Positions 1 to 8,500 of a stretch of DNA of 64,000 nt are shown here, piece after piece. The DNA comes from Prorocentrum cordatum (taxonomy: Eukaryota > Sar > Dinophyceae > Prorocentrales > Prorocentraceae). The notes below the pieces were generated by a model. That model worked only from the letters and a program-made list of their open reading frames with translations, ran no database searches and was not told the origin of the DNA. Numbering within the stretch: position 1 is the first letter of the stretch; each line of letters begins with the position of its first letter. The position numbers were made by a program, and so were the translations under genes. The stretch lies in contig CAUYUJ010018556.1 in assembly GCA_963575745.1 (NCBI GenBank), forward strand, positions 1-64,000, in the 5' to 3' direction.

Positions 1-895
1 CGACTGCGAGGGCGGCGTCAACGCGGCCTGCCTCGGCGAGCTGCTGCGCACACGCGCGCGGCGCCTCGGGCCTGGCCCTCCGCCGCCGCCCGCAGGCCCC
101 GCCTCGCCTCCTGCCGCGGCCTGGCGCCTCGGCGAGCTGCTGCGCACACGCGTGCGGCGCCGCGGGCCTGGCCCGCCGCCGCCGCCCGCAGGCCCTGCCT
201 CGCCTCCTGCCGCGGCCTGGCGCGCCGCGGCTGCACGCCTGCCGCCAGCTCGCCCTCTCGGGCCAGCCGCCACGCTGGAGCCCTCAGGGGTCAGGGGACG
301 CAGGGAGTCCTCGCCCTCCCCTCCCCGCCACCTGGAGCTCCTCCTGGCGGGCGCAAGGAGGGGCCGTCCTCCTCCCCCTCGATGTGCCGCGGCGGCTGGC
401 CTCTCCCCTCCTGCACGTCGTCCGCCAGCATCGGCGGGGGCGGTCCGCCGCCGCTGCCACCTGCAGCCACCCCGTCTTCTCCCTCGGCGGGGCCCGCCTC
501 AGGCCGCTGGCTCTCCTCCTGCTGCCGCTTGGCCACCTTGGCCGCCCGCTTCGGCGACAGCGAGGGCGGCGTCAGAGCGGCTTGTCTCGGTGAGCTGCTG
601 CGCACGCGCGCGCGGCGCCGCGGGCCTGGCCCGTCGCCGCCGCCCGCAGGCCCTGCCTCGCCTCCTGCCGCGGCCTGGCGCGCCGCGGCTGCACGCCTGC
701 CGCCAGCTCGCCCTCTCGGGCCAGCCGCCGCGCTGGAGCCCTCAGGGATCAGGGGACGCAGGGAGTCCTCGTCCTCCCCCTCCCCGCCACCTGGAGCTCC
801 TCCTGGCGGGCGCAAGGAGTGGCCGTCCTCCTCCCCCGCGATGTCCTGCGGCGGCTGGCCTCTCCCCTCCTGCACGTCGTTCGCCAGCATCGCGA
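1..895. repeat. Tandem duplication in the LINE 3' coding tail
   Basis: About 300 bases at 127-435 recur at 586-895 (offset about 459) with scattered substitutions. A further partial copy of the same unit lies at 7-100 (offset 554 to its match at 561, including a 96-base internal duplication). The block encodes a Gly/Arg/Ala-rich, low-complexity tail after the RNase H domain of the retroelement. Confidence 0.75.
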
Positions 896-2812
896 TGTTG
901 ACTGCCACCTCGCTGACCACCTTCGGAGCCAGCCCCTTCCCCAGCCTCGCGACCGCGGCGGCGCCTGCAGCCGAAGGGACACTCTTGCACTCGGGGTGGA
1001 GGGAGCTCGCTCTGGCCGCGCCTGTGAACCCGCACGCCCTGCAAGCCACCAGCGGCATCCTGCGCACCAGCAGCCTCCCATCAACAGGCGCGAGGAGCAC
1101 CAGGTCGTGCGACGCCTTCTGCTGCGCCTTCAGCCTGTTGTTGGCCCTGATCGCCTCGGCGACGATGCTGCCAGGGCACTCTCCTGATCTGCCTGACCAT
1201 CTGCAAACCTCGCACCAGGGACGTAGGCCAGGCGGCCTCCTCCAGGCGCAGGCCATTCTCGCCGCTGGCTCCTTGCGCACTGGCAGCGCGCGCTGCACCT
1301 TCGTCTTGCCGTGCGTGGTGTCGCTGCCGTCGACCCAGCTGCCGACTGCCGCGCACCGCGTGGCTGCTCGTTCGACCACGTCCCGACTCCTCTCCAGGCA
1401 CTCTCTGTCCCGCACGGGGAGGCGCCCGCTGGCCGCCGCAGCCTTTGCCGCCCTGTCCGCCAGTCGGTTGCCGTACCAATCTCTGTACAGCACCTCGCCC
1501 GCCGCCACCTGCCGCCGCGTGCTGTGGCTGGGCATCCACCTCAGGCTGACCTCATGCCCAAGGCCTCCTCGCTCGTCCAGCAGGTCCCAGGCTCGCCGCC
1601 ACAGGTGAGCCCACGTGTACGCGTAGCCCGTGGTGCCCACCCTGCCGACCTTGTAGAAGCCGTCGTACACGTACTTGGAGTCGACCACCAGCACCGTAAC
1701 CCCCTGGCCAAACCTGAGCGCCATGATCACCGCTGTGAGCTCCCCGCCGTTGATGTCCACGCAGTGGCCCTCCATCTGGCCAGCGATGGAGGCTCTGTAC
1801 CCGTCACTGTGCGCCTGCAGCGCCACCACACTCCAGCCAACTGCCGCCACCTCCTCGTAGCCCGCTTCGAACGCCGAGCCATCGAGAAACAGCTCACCTC
1901 CAGGAAGGGTGCCTCCATCGTGGTCGCCCTTCCAGCACGCGTCGCTGCACACTGGCGGGCGGCAGATGCCCCGTGGTGTCGGCCACAGGCACCTCTCAAG
2001 CAGCAGCTGCACCTCAGGCCTCCCGCTCTGCCTTCGGAGGCCTGCCAGGTCCTCTGGGAGCGTCAGCACCTCACGCCAGCACGGGCAGTCGAAGTGCCTG
2101 TGCATCAGCGTGCCCCTGGCTCCACACCTCAAGCACCCTGCACTGGGCGCCAGCCCCTTCTCCTCCTTGCGCGCCTGAGTCCACTGCCCATCAATGATGA
2201 GGGACCTCAGGTAGGCCTGCTCTCGCGCCGTCAACCGAACCCTGGTGCGAGGTGCTCCCTCCTCTCGGCGTGGCTCGTCGGCTTTCCTAGCGCAGCCAGA
2301 GGAGGTGAGCCTGACCAGGGACTCCAGCTCGCCGCCACCCGCCAAGTGCGCGCACCCTGGGGCTTTGCTGACCTGCCTCCACTGCCAGCGCTGCACTGCT
2401 CTCTTCACCAGCTTGACCACGACCCACGGCGCGCAGTCGAAGGGCGCGATGGCCACGCCGTCGTCCATGACCCAGCAGTTGGCGGCGACGACGTCCCAGC
2501 CGATCCTCCTGAGGGACAGCACCGTCGCCGCGCACGGGCCCTGCACGTGCACCCAGGACACAGGCCGCTTGTCCTCGAGGCCCCGCCACACCATGTGCAG
2601 CGGCACCCACCGCTCCCAAACCGCACGCAGCAACATCAGCACCGGCTTGCAGGTCGCGTCGTAGATCGGGTCAAGGCCTGCCTGGAGCATGAGCCCGAGC
2701 GACCTGGACTTGCTCGCCGTGGTGTTGGAGACCGCGACGAAAGTGAGGGTCCTGGCGCGGTCCAGCTCCCCCTCCGTGCAGCCCGTGATGGCCGTGCCGT
2801 ATCCGATGCACC
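291..2812 (-). pseudogene. LINE ORF2 3' part: post-RT region, zinc motif and RNase H
   Basis: Read from 2812 downwards, the frame opens with a post-RT (thumb/connection) segment. A zinc-binding-like motif follows at about 2140-2085 (CLRCG, then H and C residues). Next comes an RNase H domain at about 1900-1430 with the expected acidic residues in LFLDGSA, GGELTA, VDSKYV and a final Asp in RLADRAAK. A Gly/Arg-rich tail ends at the stop at 291. The frame continues upstream only through the AT-rich insertion and has no Met start of its own, so this is a fragment of a larger polyprotein, not an independent gene. RNase H would remove the RNA strand during retrotransposition. Confidence 0.8.
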
Positions 2813-2949
2813 CCGGTGCAAACATCAAACAATTAAAAAAAAAAAAAAAATTAAAAACATAATACAAGCAGTAAAAAATAAATACAAGAAAAAAATAAAA
2901 GCAAAGTAGATTAACATAGAAAAGAAAAACAAAGAAGTATAACCGCACC
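2813..2949. other. AT-rich 137-base insertion with 5-base flanking repeat, intron- or introner-like
   Basis: A block made almost wholly of A and T (on the plus strand mostly A) sits inside very GC-rich coding sequence. GCACC occurs just before it (2808-2812) and again at its right end (2945-2949), and the left edge forms a GCACC/GGTGC inverted repeat. 137 is not a multiple of 3. The upstream LINE frame (read through 3259-2950) and the downstream frame (2812-291) differ by exactly that remainder, so clean removal of 137 bases rejoins one frame at a conserved post-RT position. No AG acceptor is visible at the 3' edge on the coding strand. Confidence 0.7.
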
Positions 2950-3850
2950 GAATGTCAGTCCCCGTCTTCACAATCCTCTTGGTGGCCCTCCGCTTGGCCT
3001 TGACCACCTGCAGCACGTTGATCCTGCGCAGCCTGCCGCTCGCCTGCACCATCCTGTCGCGACGAACTGCTCGTCCTATCCTCTTGCCACCGCTGAAGTC
3101 GACCCCCAGGTTCCTCTCCTGTCCTGTGGCGCGCACCCCCAGCGGCTTCGGCGTGGCTGCACTGCAACCTCCAGATCTTCTCCGAACTCCTTCTCGAGGT
3201 CGCCTAACTCCCTGCTCAGGCCGGAGAGGGAGCACCGTTGCGCCAGTCGCGCCCGCCACCCACTAATCCGCCACTCGCGTGACGCGTGAGGCCCTGCCGC
3301 CCTCCTGTGAGCTGCTGGCCAACCCACTCGTAGCCGATCTGCCCTGCCCCTCTTCGACGGTCGCGCGTGGCGAGTCTCTGGCGGGCTGCGTCGCCGGGGT
3401 GCGGCCAGCCTCTCGGAGGAGGAAGGGGGTGCCCACCGCTAGGGAGGAAACCGTCGAGAACATCCTCAGCCAGCGCCCAACCTCCGTGCTGCAGGAGGTG
3501 CCGCCTCCCTCTCCTGGCGGGCCTCCTCGTCCTGCTGCAGCTTCCTGACTCTCTTCGGGGCCGCCGCCACCAGCTGGGGCAAGTAGCAGATCGCGTCGAC
3601 CCTGGCCCTGGGCGCTTTCAGCTGCGCCATGGCTCCCAGCGCGTTGGCCACCCTGGCCATCCACGCTGCCACTGGCGTGAGCCTCGGCGACCTGGGGTCC
3701 TGCACCCCGCTGCGCTTGACCAGCTTGGTGGAGAAGCCGTCCGCTCTGCCAACGTACCTGGCCCTCTGCTCCTCCAGCTGGTATACGTCGACCCACTCGT
3801 CCTCCGCGCACTCCAGGAAGGTGGCGAAGGCGGCTGTGAGGGCTCCCTTA
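2950..3850 (-). pseudogene. LINE ORF2 remnant: endonuclease-RT linker and post-RT start, RT core deleted
   Basis: From about 3900 to 3466 a frame reads as the linker that normally follows the endonuclease (RYVGRADGF, then SPRLTPVAAWMARVANAL). From about 3150 to 2950 another frame gives NLGVDFSGGKR and KTGTDIR, the start of the region that normally follows the RT palm. Only about 200-300 bases separate them, far too short for RT fingers and palm, and no FxDD-type motif is present. The frames differ, so there are small indels as well as the large deletion. Confidence 0.65.
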
Positions 3851-5942
3851 GCCCCCTCCGCCGCCGCGCCCTGGGCCTGCCTGTCCTGCTGCAGTCGCTG
3901 GGCTTGCCCCGCCGAAGAGGCCGCCTGCCTCCGAAGAGGCTGCCTGCCTCTTCTCGACCCAGAGGCTGGGGGGCCTCACGTGCACTCCTTCAGCCGCTTC
4001 AACCTGAAAGGGGCTACCCGCGTTTCCGTACGGTGCCTGGCTCGGATGTGCACTGCCAGTCCCAGCATGGGGAGGACTGTCCGCCTGCTCCTCCTGCGCA
4101 GCGCTGCCCGCGGCGCTGCTGCCCCCTCTCTCCGCTGCGTCGGCGTCATGCGCTCCTGGCGCCTGAGCTCCGAGGTGCGCTGGCTGGACCTCGCCGCGCG
4201 GCGCTGCGCCGTACCCTTCATCGCCAGCTTCCTGCCGTAGCCCGCAGCTGTCGAGGATGCTCTGCCACTCCACGCCATGCTGGGCGCGGCACCTCATCAG
4301 CTTCTCGTCCGTCACGCAGGATGGCGGCGCAGGTGCGATCGGGAGCACTCTGCCTAGGGGTCCCCATCTCTCCGCCGTAGGCACCTCCTCAGCTTCCTTG
4401 CCCCTCACTGGGCTGGGAAGCTCCTGGCCTGCTCCAGCTGCGCGCTGACCTGCTGCGCCACCGCTGCTGCTGGGCTGAGGGGCCCCCTCTTCAGCGGCAG
4501 AGGCTGCCTGCCTCTTCTCGACCCAGAGGCTGGGGGGCCTCGCGTGCACTCCTTCAGCCGCATCAACATGAAAGGGACAACCCGCGATTCCGTACGGTGC
4601 CTGGCTCGGAGGTGCACTGCCAGTCCCAGCATGGGGAGGGATGTCCGCCTGCGCCTCCTGCACAGCGCTGCCCGCGGCGCTGCTGCCCCCTCTCTCCGCT
4701 GCGTCGGTGCCCTGCGCTCCTGGCGCCAGGGCCCCGAGGTGCGCTGGCTGGTCCTCAACGCCTGGTGCAGCGCCGAGCCCTTCCGCGCCAACTTCTCGCC
4801 GTAGCCCGCAGCTGTCGAGGATGCCCTGCCACTCCTCGCCATGCTGGGCGCAGCACCTCATCAGATTCACGTCCGTCACGCAGGACGGCGGCGCAGGTGC
4901 GATCGGGAGCACGCTGCTTAGTGGTCCCCATCTCTCCGCCGCAGACACCCCTTCAGCTCCCTTGCCCCTCACTGGCCTGGGAATCTCCTGGCCAGCTCTA
5001 GCTGTGCGCTGACCTGCTGCGCCACCACTGCTGCTGGGCTGAGGGGCCTCCTCCTCAGCACGTGGGGTGCTCCTCGCTGCGGCCTCGCCCTCGAACCTCA
5101 GCACCGACGCGAGCTGCTCCTGCACCCTCATCCTGGCTTGCCTCCAGCTGCTGCCGTGGTCTCTCTCACAACACCCTTGCGGCCGAACCTCAGGAAAGGG
5201 CCGCGGCTTCTGGACCAGCCTGAAGCGCTCCTCCTCTTGCTGCCTGCGGATCTCGAGGATCACCGCCGAGTGCGGGTACACTGGCGAGGCCTCCACCACC
5301 CGCACACCCAGCGCAGCCAGCCCCCTGGACACCAGGAAGAAGTCGATGGTCCTCCCCGACGCTGCACACGTGGGCGAGGCGGGCCTGACCACCTTGCCGT
5401 CGAACATGTCGGGCACCCCGCCTGCCTGCAACTCTTCCTCCGTGAGGTCCCAATCGCCGCCCACCGCGAAGTCCCTGCGGCACTGCCTCAACCTCCTTGC
5501 CAGCCTCCTGAGGCTGGCCACGTTGCCATCGTTGAGGCCGACCCCCGCCTCCAGGTAGAGGTTGGCGAGCAAGAAGCCGCTGCTCAGCACGCCTGACACC
5601 CAACACAGGTGCACTCGCCCTGCCACCAGCACCGCTGCCTGCTGGTCCTGCACCTCCGCCATGCCATGGCTCCTCCTCACCATGGTGAGGAGGCCTCCTG
5701 TGCTTAGGCCTCCTGCCGCTGACGGCACTGCAGGCGCGCCTCTCGCCCGCCACCCTTGGCTGCGGAGCTGCGCCTCCGCATCACTGCTCCTTCCCTCCAG
5801 GAGCCTCGTCTCCTGGACTAGTATGGCGTCGCAGTCCTGCTCCTCACTCACCGCCATGCACTTTCCCAGGTTGCTGAACGCATTGACGTTGACCGTGCAG
5901 ATCCTCCAGACCCCACACTTCTTGCTAGGACTCCTCCTCCAT
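3848..5942 (-). pseudogene. LINE ORF2 5' part: AP-type endonuclease domain plus duplicated linker
   Basis: The reading frame begins next to the ORF1 stop and shows an endonuclease/exonuclease/phosphatase fold at about 5920-5220: NVNAF, QETRL, GGDWDLT, TIDFFLVS and a late PHSAV histidine. The usual catalytic Asn after GGDW is Asp here. The domain nicks target DNA to prime reverse transcription. It is followed by a Pro/Ser/Ala-rich linker that contains a 188-codon tandem duplication. No convincing ATG opens ORF2; the frame overlaps the ORF1 end, so reinitiation or frameshifting from ORF1 is possible. The frame stops at 3848 after a shift relative to the linker. Confidence 0.8.
3935..5055 (-). 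repeat. In-frame 564-base tandem duplication in LINE ORF2
   Basis: Two copies with a constant offset of 564 bases (for example TGCCTGCCTC at 3941 and 4505, TGGGCTGAGG at 4471 and 5035). 564 is 188 codons, so the frame is kept. Both copies encode a Pro/Ala/Gly-rich stretch carrying the same CGLR- and RPPSLWVEKR-type motifs. The copies differ by scattered substitutions, so the duplication is not an immediate assembly echo. Confidence 0.85.
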
Positions 5943-7034
5943 CTGCTTGACCTCCGTCCGCATCTTCTTGGCGTCGCCCAGCAACTGCTCCGCTGCTTCC
6001 CTCTTGGCGGGGTCCTCAATCCCGCACGTGATGTCATGCCACGCTAGCTGCGCCGCCTGCGACACGCCAGGCCCCTCCTCCTTGGGAGCGTCCACCTGCT
6101 GCGCTGCTGCTGGCACCGCCGAGGGCACAAGGACCGCCGCTGCCACAGGCGCACGGGGAGGCGCCCACGCTGCGGCGGCGGCGCCTGGCATGCCGCTGAG
6201 CTCCGCAAGCACCTTCCCGAGCTTGGCGATCTCGTCCCTCGACAAGCCGCCGATCGCCTCCTGTATCGACTCCAGGGAGGCTGCTGGTGCTGCTCTCGGC
6301 TCGGCGGCTGCTGCCGCCGCCTCAGCCTCCTCGGCCGCCACCCTGGTGCGCTGAGCCGCCAGCGCCTCGCGTGCCTTGGCCGCCGCCTCGTCGCACTCCT
6401 TCCGCAGCAGCACCAACTTGTCCGCGAGGCTGGCCGACTCGTTGATGGCCGCCACCGCCTTGGCCTTTGCCTGCTCCAGCTGGCCCTCCAACTTCTTGGC
6501 CTGCAAGACCTTGGCGTCCGCCTGCACCTGGGCCGCCTTGACCGTCTTGTCCTTGGACAGCTCGGCCCCCAGTCCGCCCTCGCGCAGCCTCCGTGCCTGC
6601 AGAAGCTGCTCGCGGACCTTCGGGGCCAGGAGCGCGGCGGTGAGGGCGAAGTCGGCCTCTGCCATGCACACGAAGCCACTGCGCTGCTCCTCGCTGAGCT
6701 CCACGGCGCCACCAGCGTCACGGCCGCCACCTTCTCCGCCTCGCCACCACGGGGCACGTGTGGGAGGCTTGCCGCCGCCTGCCCCACGCCCGCCGCGCCC
6801 GCCGCCAGCGCCGCCAGGAGCACCACCACCGCCGCCGCCTGCAGGCCACCCCCGCAGCGGAGGAAAGGCGCCCAGCTGCCGCGGCGCTGGCCACCCCGCA
6901 GCTTGGCACCCCTTGCGACAGCACGCCCTCTCGGCGAAGTTGTAGTAGTCGCACACCGAGCACTTCCACTTCGCAGGCCACGCCGCGCGGCCGCCTCCCC
7001 CACGCCCAGCACCCACGCCGCCGCTCCCCGCCAT
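5925..7034 (-). CDS. LINE ORF1: zinc-finger and coiled-coil nucleic-acid-binding protein
   Basis: A 369-codon frame starts at the ATG at 7034, 117 bases after the DinoSL, and ends at 5925. The N terminus is Gly/Arg-rich with a compact zinc finger of RanBP2 type (WKCSVCDYYNF, then CC and C). The middle, roughly residues 150-260, is an Ala/Lys/Glu/Gln-rich helix with heptad character and is probably a coiled coil. The end is Pro/Ala-rich and then acidic (QMEEES). LINE ORF1 proteins bind element RNA and form the ribonucleoprotein particle. The frame is intact even though ORF2 is broken. Longer readings upstream run through a leader and simple repeats, so the ATG at 7034 is preferred. Confidence 0.75.
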   Translation of the reverse strand: MAGSGGVGAGRGGGGRAAWPAKWKCSVCDYYNFAERACCRKGCQAAGWPAPRQLGAFPPLRGWPAGGGGGGAPGGAGGGRGGRGAGGGKPPTRAPWWRGGEGGGRDAGGAVELSEEQRSGFVCMAEADFALTAALLAPKVREQLLQARRLREGGLGAELSKDKTVKAAQVQADAKVLQAKKLEGQLEQAKAKAVAAINESASLADKLVLLRKECDEAAAKAREALAAQRTRVAAEEAEAAAAAAEPRAAPAASLESIQEAIGGLSRDEIAKLGKVLAELSGMPGAAAAAWAPPRAPVAAAVLVPSAVPAAAQQVDAPKEEGPGVSQAAQLAWHDITCGIEDPAKREAAEQLLGDAKKMRTEVKQMEEES

Positions 7035-7150
7035 GGCGCGCGTGAGTTTGGAAGGAGGCCGCCCGACTGCCAGAGTGCACACACTCTTGCCTGCGCACGG
7101 TAGTGCGATCCAGTGAAGCACGGAGGCTGAAAGCCCCCCGAGCAACCCAT

Positions 7151-7172
7151 CTTGAGCCAAAATGGCTACGGA
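7151..7172 (-). other. Genome-embedded dinoflagellate spliced leader (DinoSL), exact
   Basis: All 22 bases match the published DinoSL consensus on the minus strand (begins TCCGTAGCC, ends GGCTCAAG). DinoSL is added to mRNA by trans-splicing, so its presence in the genome at the head of the LINE shows that a mature, trans-spliced transcript was reverse transcribed and inserted. It marks the 5' end of the element. Confidence 0.95.
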
Positions 7173-7310
7173 GGACGAGGAAGAAGAGGAGGAGGAAGAG
7201 GAGGAGGAGGACGAGGTGGAGGAGGATGACGATGACGATGAGGACGAGGACGAGGACGAGGAAGAGGAGGAGGAGAAGGAGGAGGAGGAGGAGGAGAGCG
7301 CCATCGACAA
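7173..7310. repeat. Purine-rich (GAG/GAC)n tract beside the DinoSL
   Basis: Plus-strand GAGGAAGAGGAGG-type low complexity. Read on the minus strand it is a polypyrimidine tract ending exactly at the CCGTAG of the embedded leader. Acidic or serine-rich open frames here are composition artefacts. Confidence 0.8.
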
Positions 7311-8300
7311 GGAAGGTGGGGGCCACGAGGTCCGCCGGCTCGACGACGCCCGCGTCGCCAGCGCCCGCCCCCTCACTCTTATCCGCAATTGCGGGGTGCT
7401 ACGTATATATACGTGTATACAAGACTGCATTGGCGCTGCGCGCCATGCACCCTGGTCCTTTGAGTTCTGCACGCAAGCGGAATGCGTGCGTGCGTACATG
7501 CGCGCATGCGTGAATACACGCGCACGTGCATGCACGTCCCGTATAAATGTCTAGGTGTATACGATAAACTTACATTGTTGTGTATACAGCGTATAAATGT
7601 ACATATACATGTATGTGTATAAAAGGGTATGAACAAACATATGCAACTCGTACGGGGCATCCTCGGGCATGACTGGGTCGCAATGTGAAGTGTCATGGGA
7701 ACAAAATCAATGAATGCTGGCATTCGGAAACATCGTGGGGCTGTTTTCGTGGCCCTCGTGGGCCGTTTTGGCGCCTTCATGGGCCGTCCTGGAGCCTTTT
7801 TGGGCCGTCTTGGGGAGCTTGGGCCCGCTGGAGCTCCCTTTGGACCCATCTTGGGCACTTCCGGGGACCTCCCATGGCCCTTTTGGGTCTGTGCTGGGAG
7901 CCTTGGGGGGCCTCTTGGTTCCATTATGGGCTGTCTTGGGGCTCTCGTGGGCGATCGTGGGGCCCGGCTCGGCCGTCTTGAAGCTTTCTTGGTGGCCTTT
8001 TGGGGCGTCTGGAGGCGATCTCGGGGGTTTCGAAACCGTCTTGAAAGGTGATGAAATCCGAAAGGCAGATACGCAAAAAATGGCAAGTTTTACGAAGGAA
8101 ATGGGACGATTTTTGTGTTTTGAAGGCCCCTTGGAAAGTTTTTTGGGGTGCCTTGGGGGTCTTTTGGGCCGTCCTGACGCATTTGGAGTCCCTCTTGGAG
8201 CGCTCTTGTGCTGCCTGGGGCCTCCCTTGATCCTTTCTGATGACCCCTCGAATCGCTCTAAGTCTGCTGGCAAGGCGTTTGTGGAGACCCGGAAAGCCGG
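7311..8300. other. Gene-free stretch with degenerate short repeats
   Basis: 7311-7690 is mixed sequence with TATA-rich patches and no convincing coding frame. 7735-8000 is built from a diverged unit of about 20-25 bases around TTTTGGGCCGTCTTGG; open frames on both strands here follow the repeat composition. No gene recognised. Confidence 0.5.
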
Positions 8301-8309
8301 GTGACCTTT

Positions 8310-8500
8310 CCCAAGGACGTCCAAGGGAGCCCGACAACCCCAGATCCCGGGGGTCCAGTTTTTCCCAACCATCCTGTGGTGTTGGGTCCTCGTTTTGAAG
8401 AGACAGCGCCACGCGTCCCACCTTCCTTCCTCCTCCTCCCCCTCCTCCCTCCTCCCTCCTCCCCCTCCTTGCCTTTGCTCTCGGCACACCTCTCACACGA
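8310..8500 (+). repeat. Dispersed flank sequence preceding a minisatellite
   Basis: The segment with CCCAACCATCCTG, TTGGGTCCTCG and TTTTGAAGAG followed by a (CCTCC)n run resembles 52055-52160, which also leads into a tandem array. The shared part is about 50-60 bases. Confidence 0.6.

Larger units (their letters stand above)
1..7172 (-). mobile_element. LINE-type (non-LTR) retrotransposon, decayed, 3' end off the window
   Basis: The order on the minus strand is DinoSL (7172-7151), a leader of about 116 bases, ORF1 (7034-5925), an endonuclease region, a linker, a fragment of the post-RT region, a zinc-binding cysteine/histidine motif and an RNase H domain. This is the architecture of dinoflagellate LINEs. 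The RT catalytic core is absent and the reading frame breaks several times, so the copy is dead. The 5' boundary is sharp because it coincides with the first base of the spliced leader. The 3' end is not seen; coding sequence reaches the left part of the window. Confidence 0.85.

Noticed and set aside
291-2948. A single 885-codon membrane-anchored protein starting in the AT-rich block
   Set aside because: The hydrophobic N terminus is translated insertion DNA and the start is GTG; the real frame comes from upstream LINE sequence.
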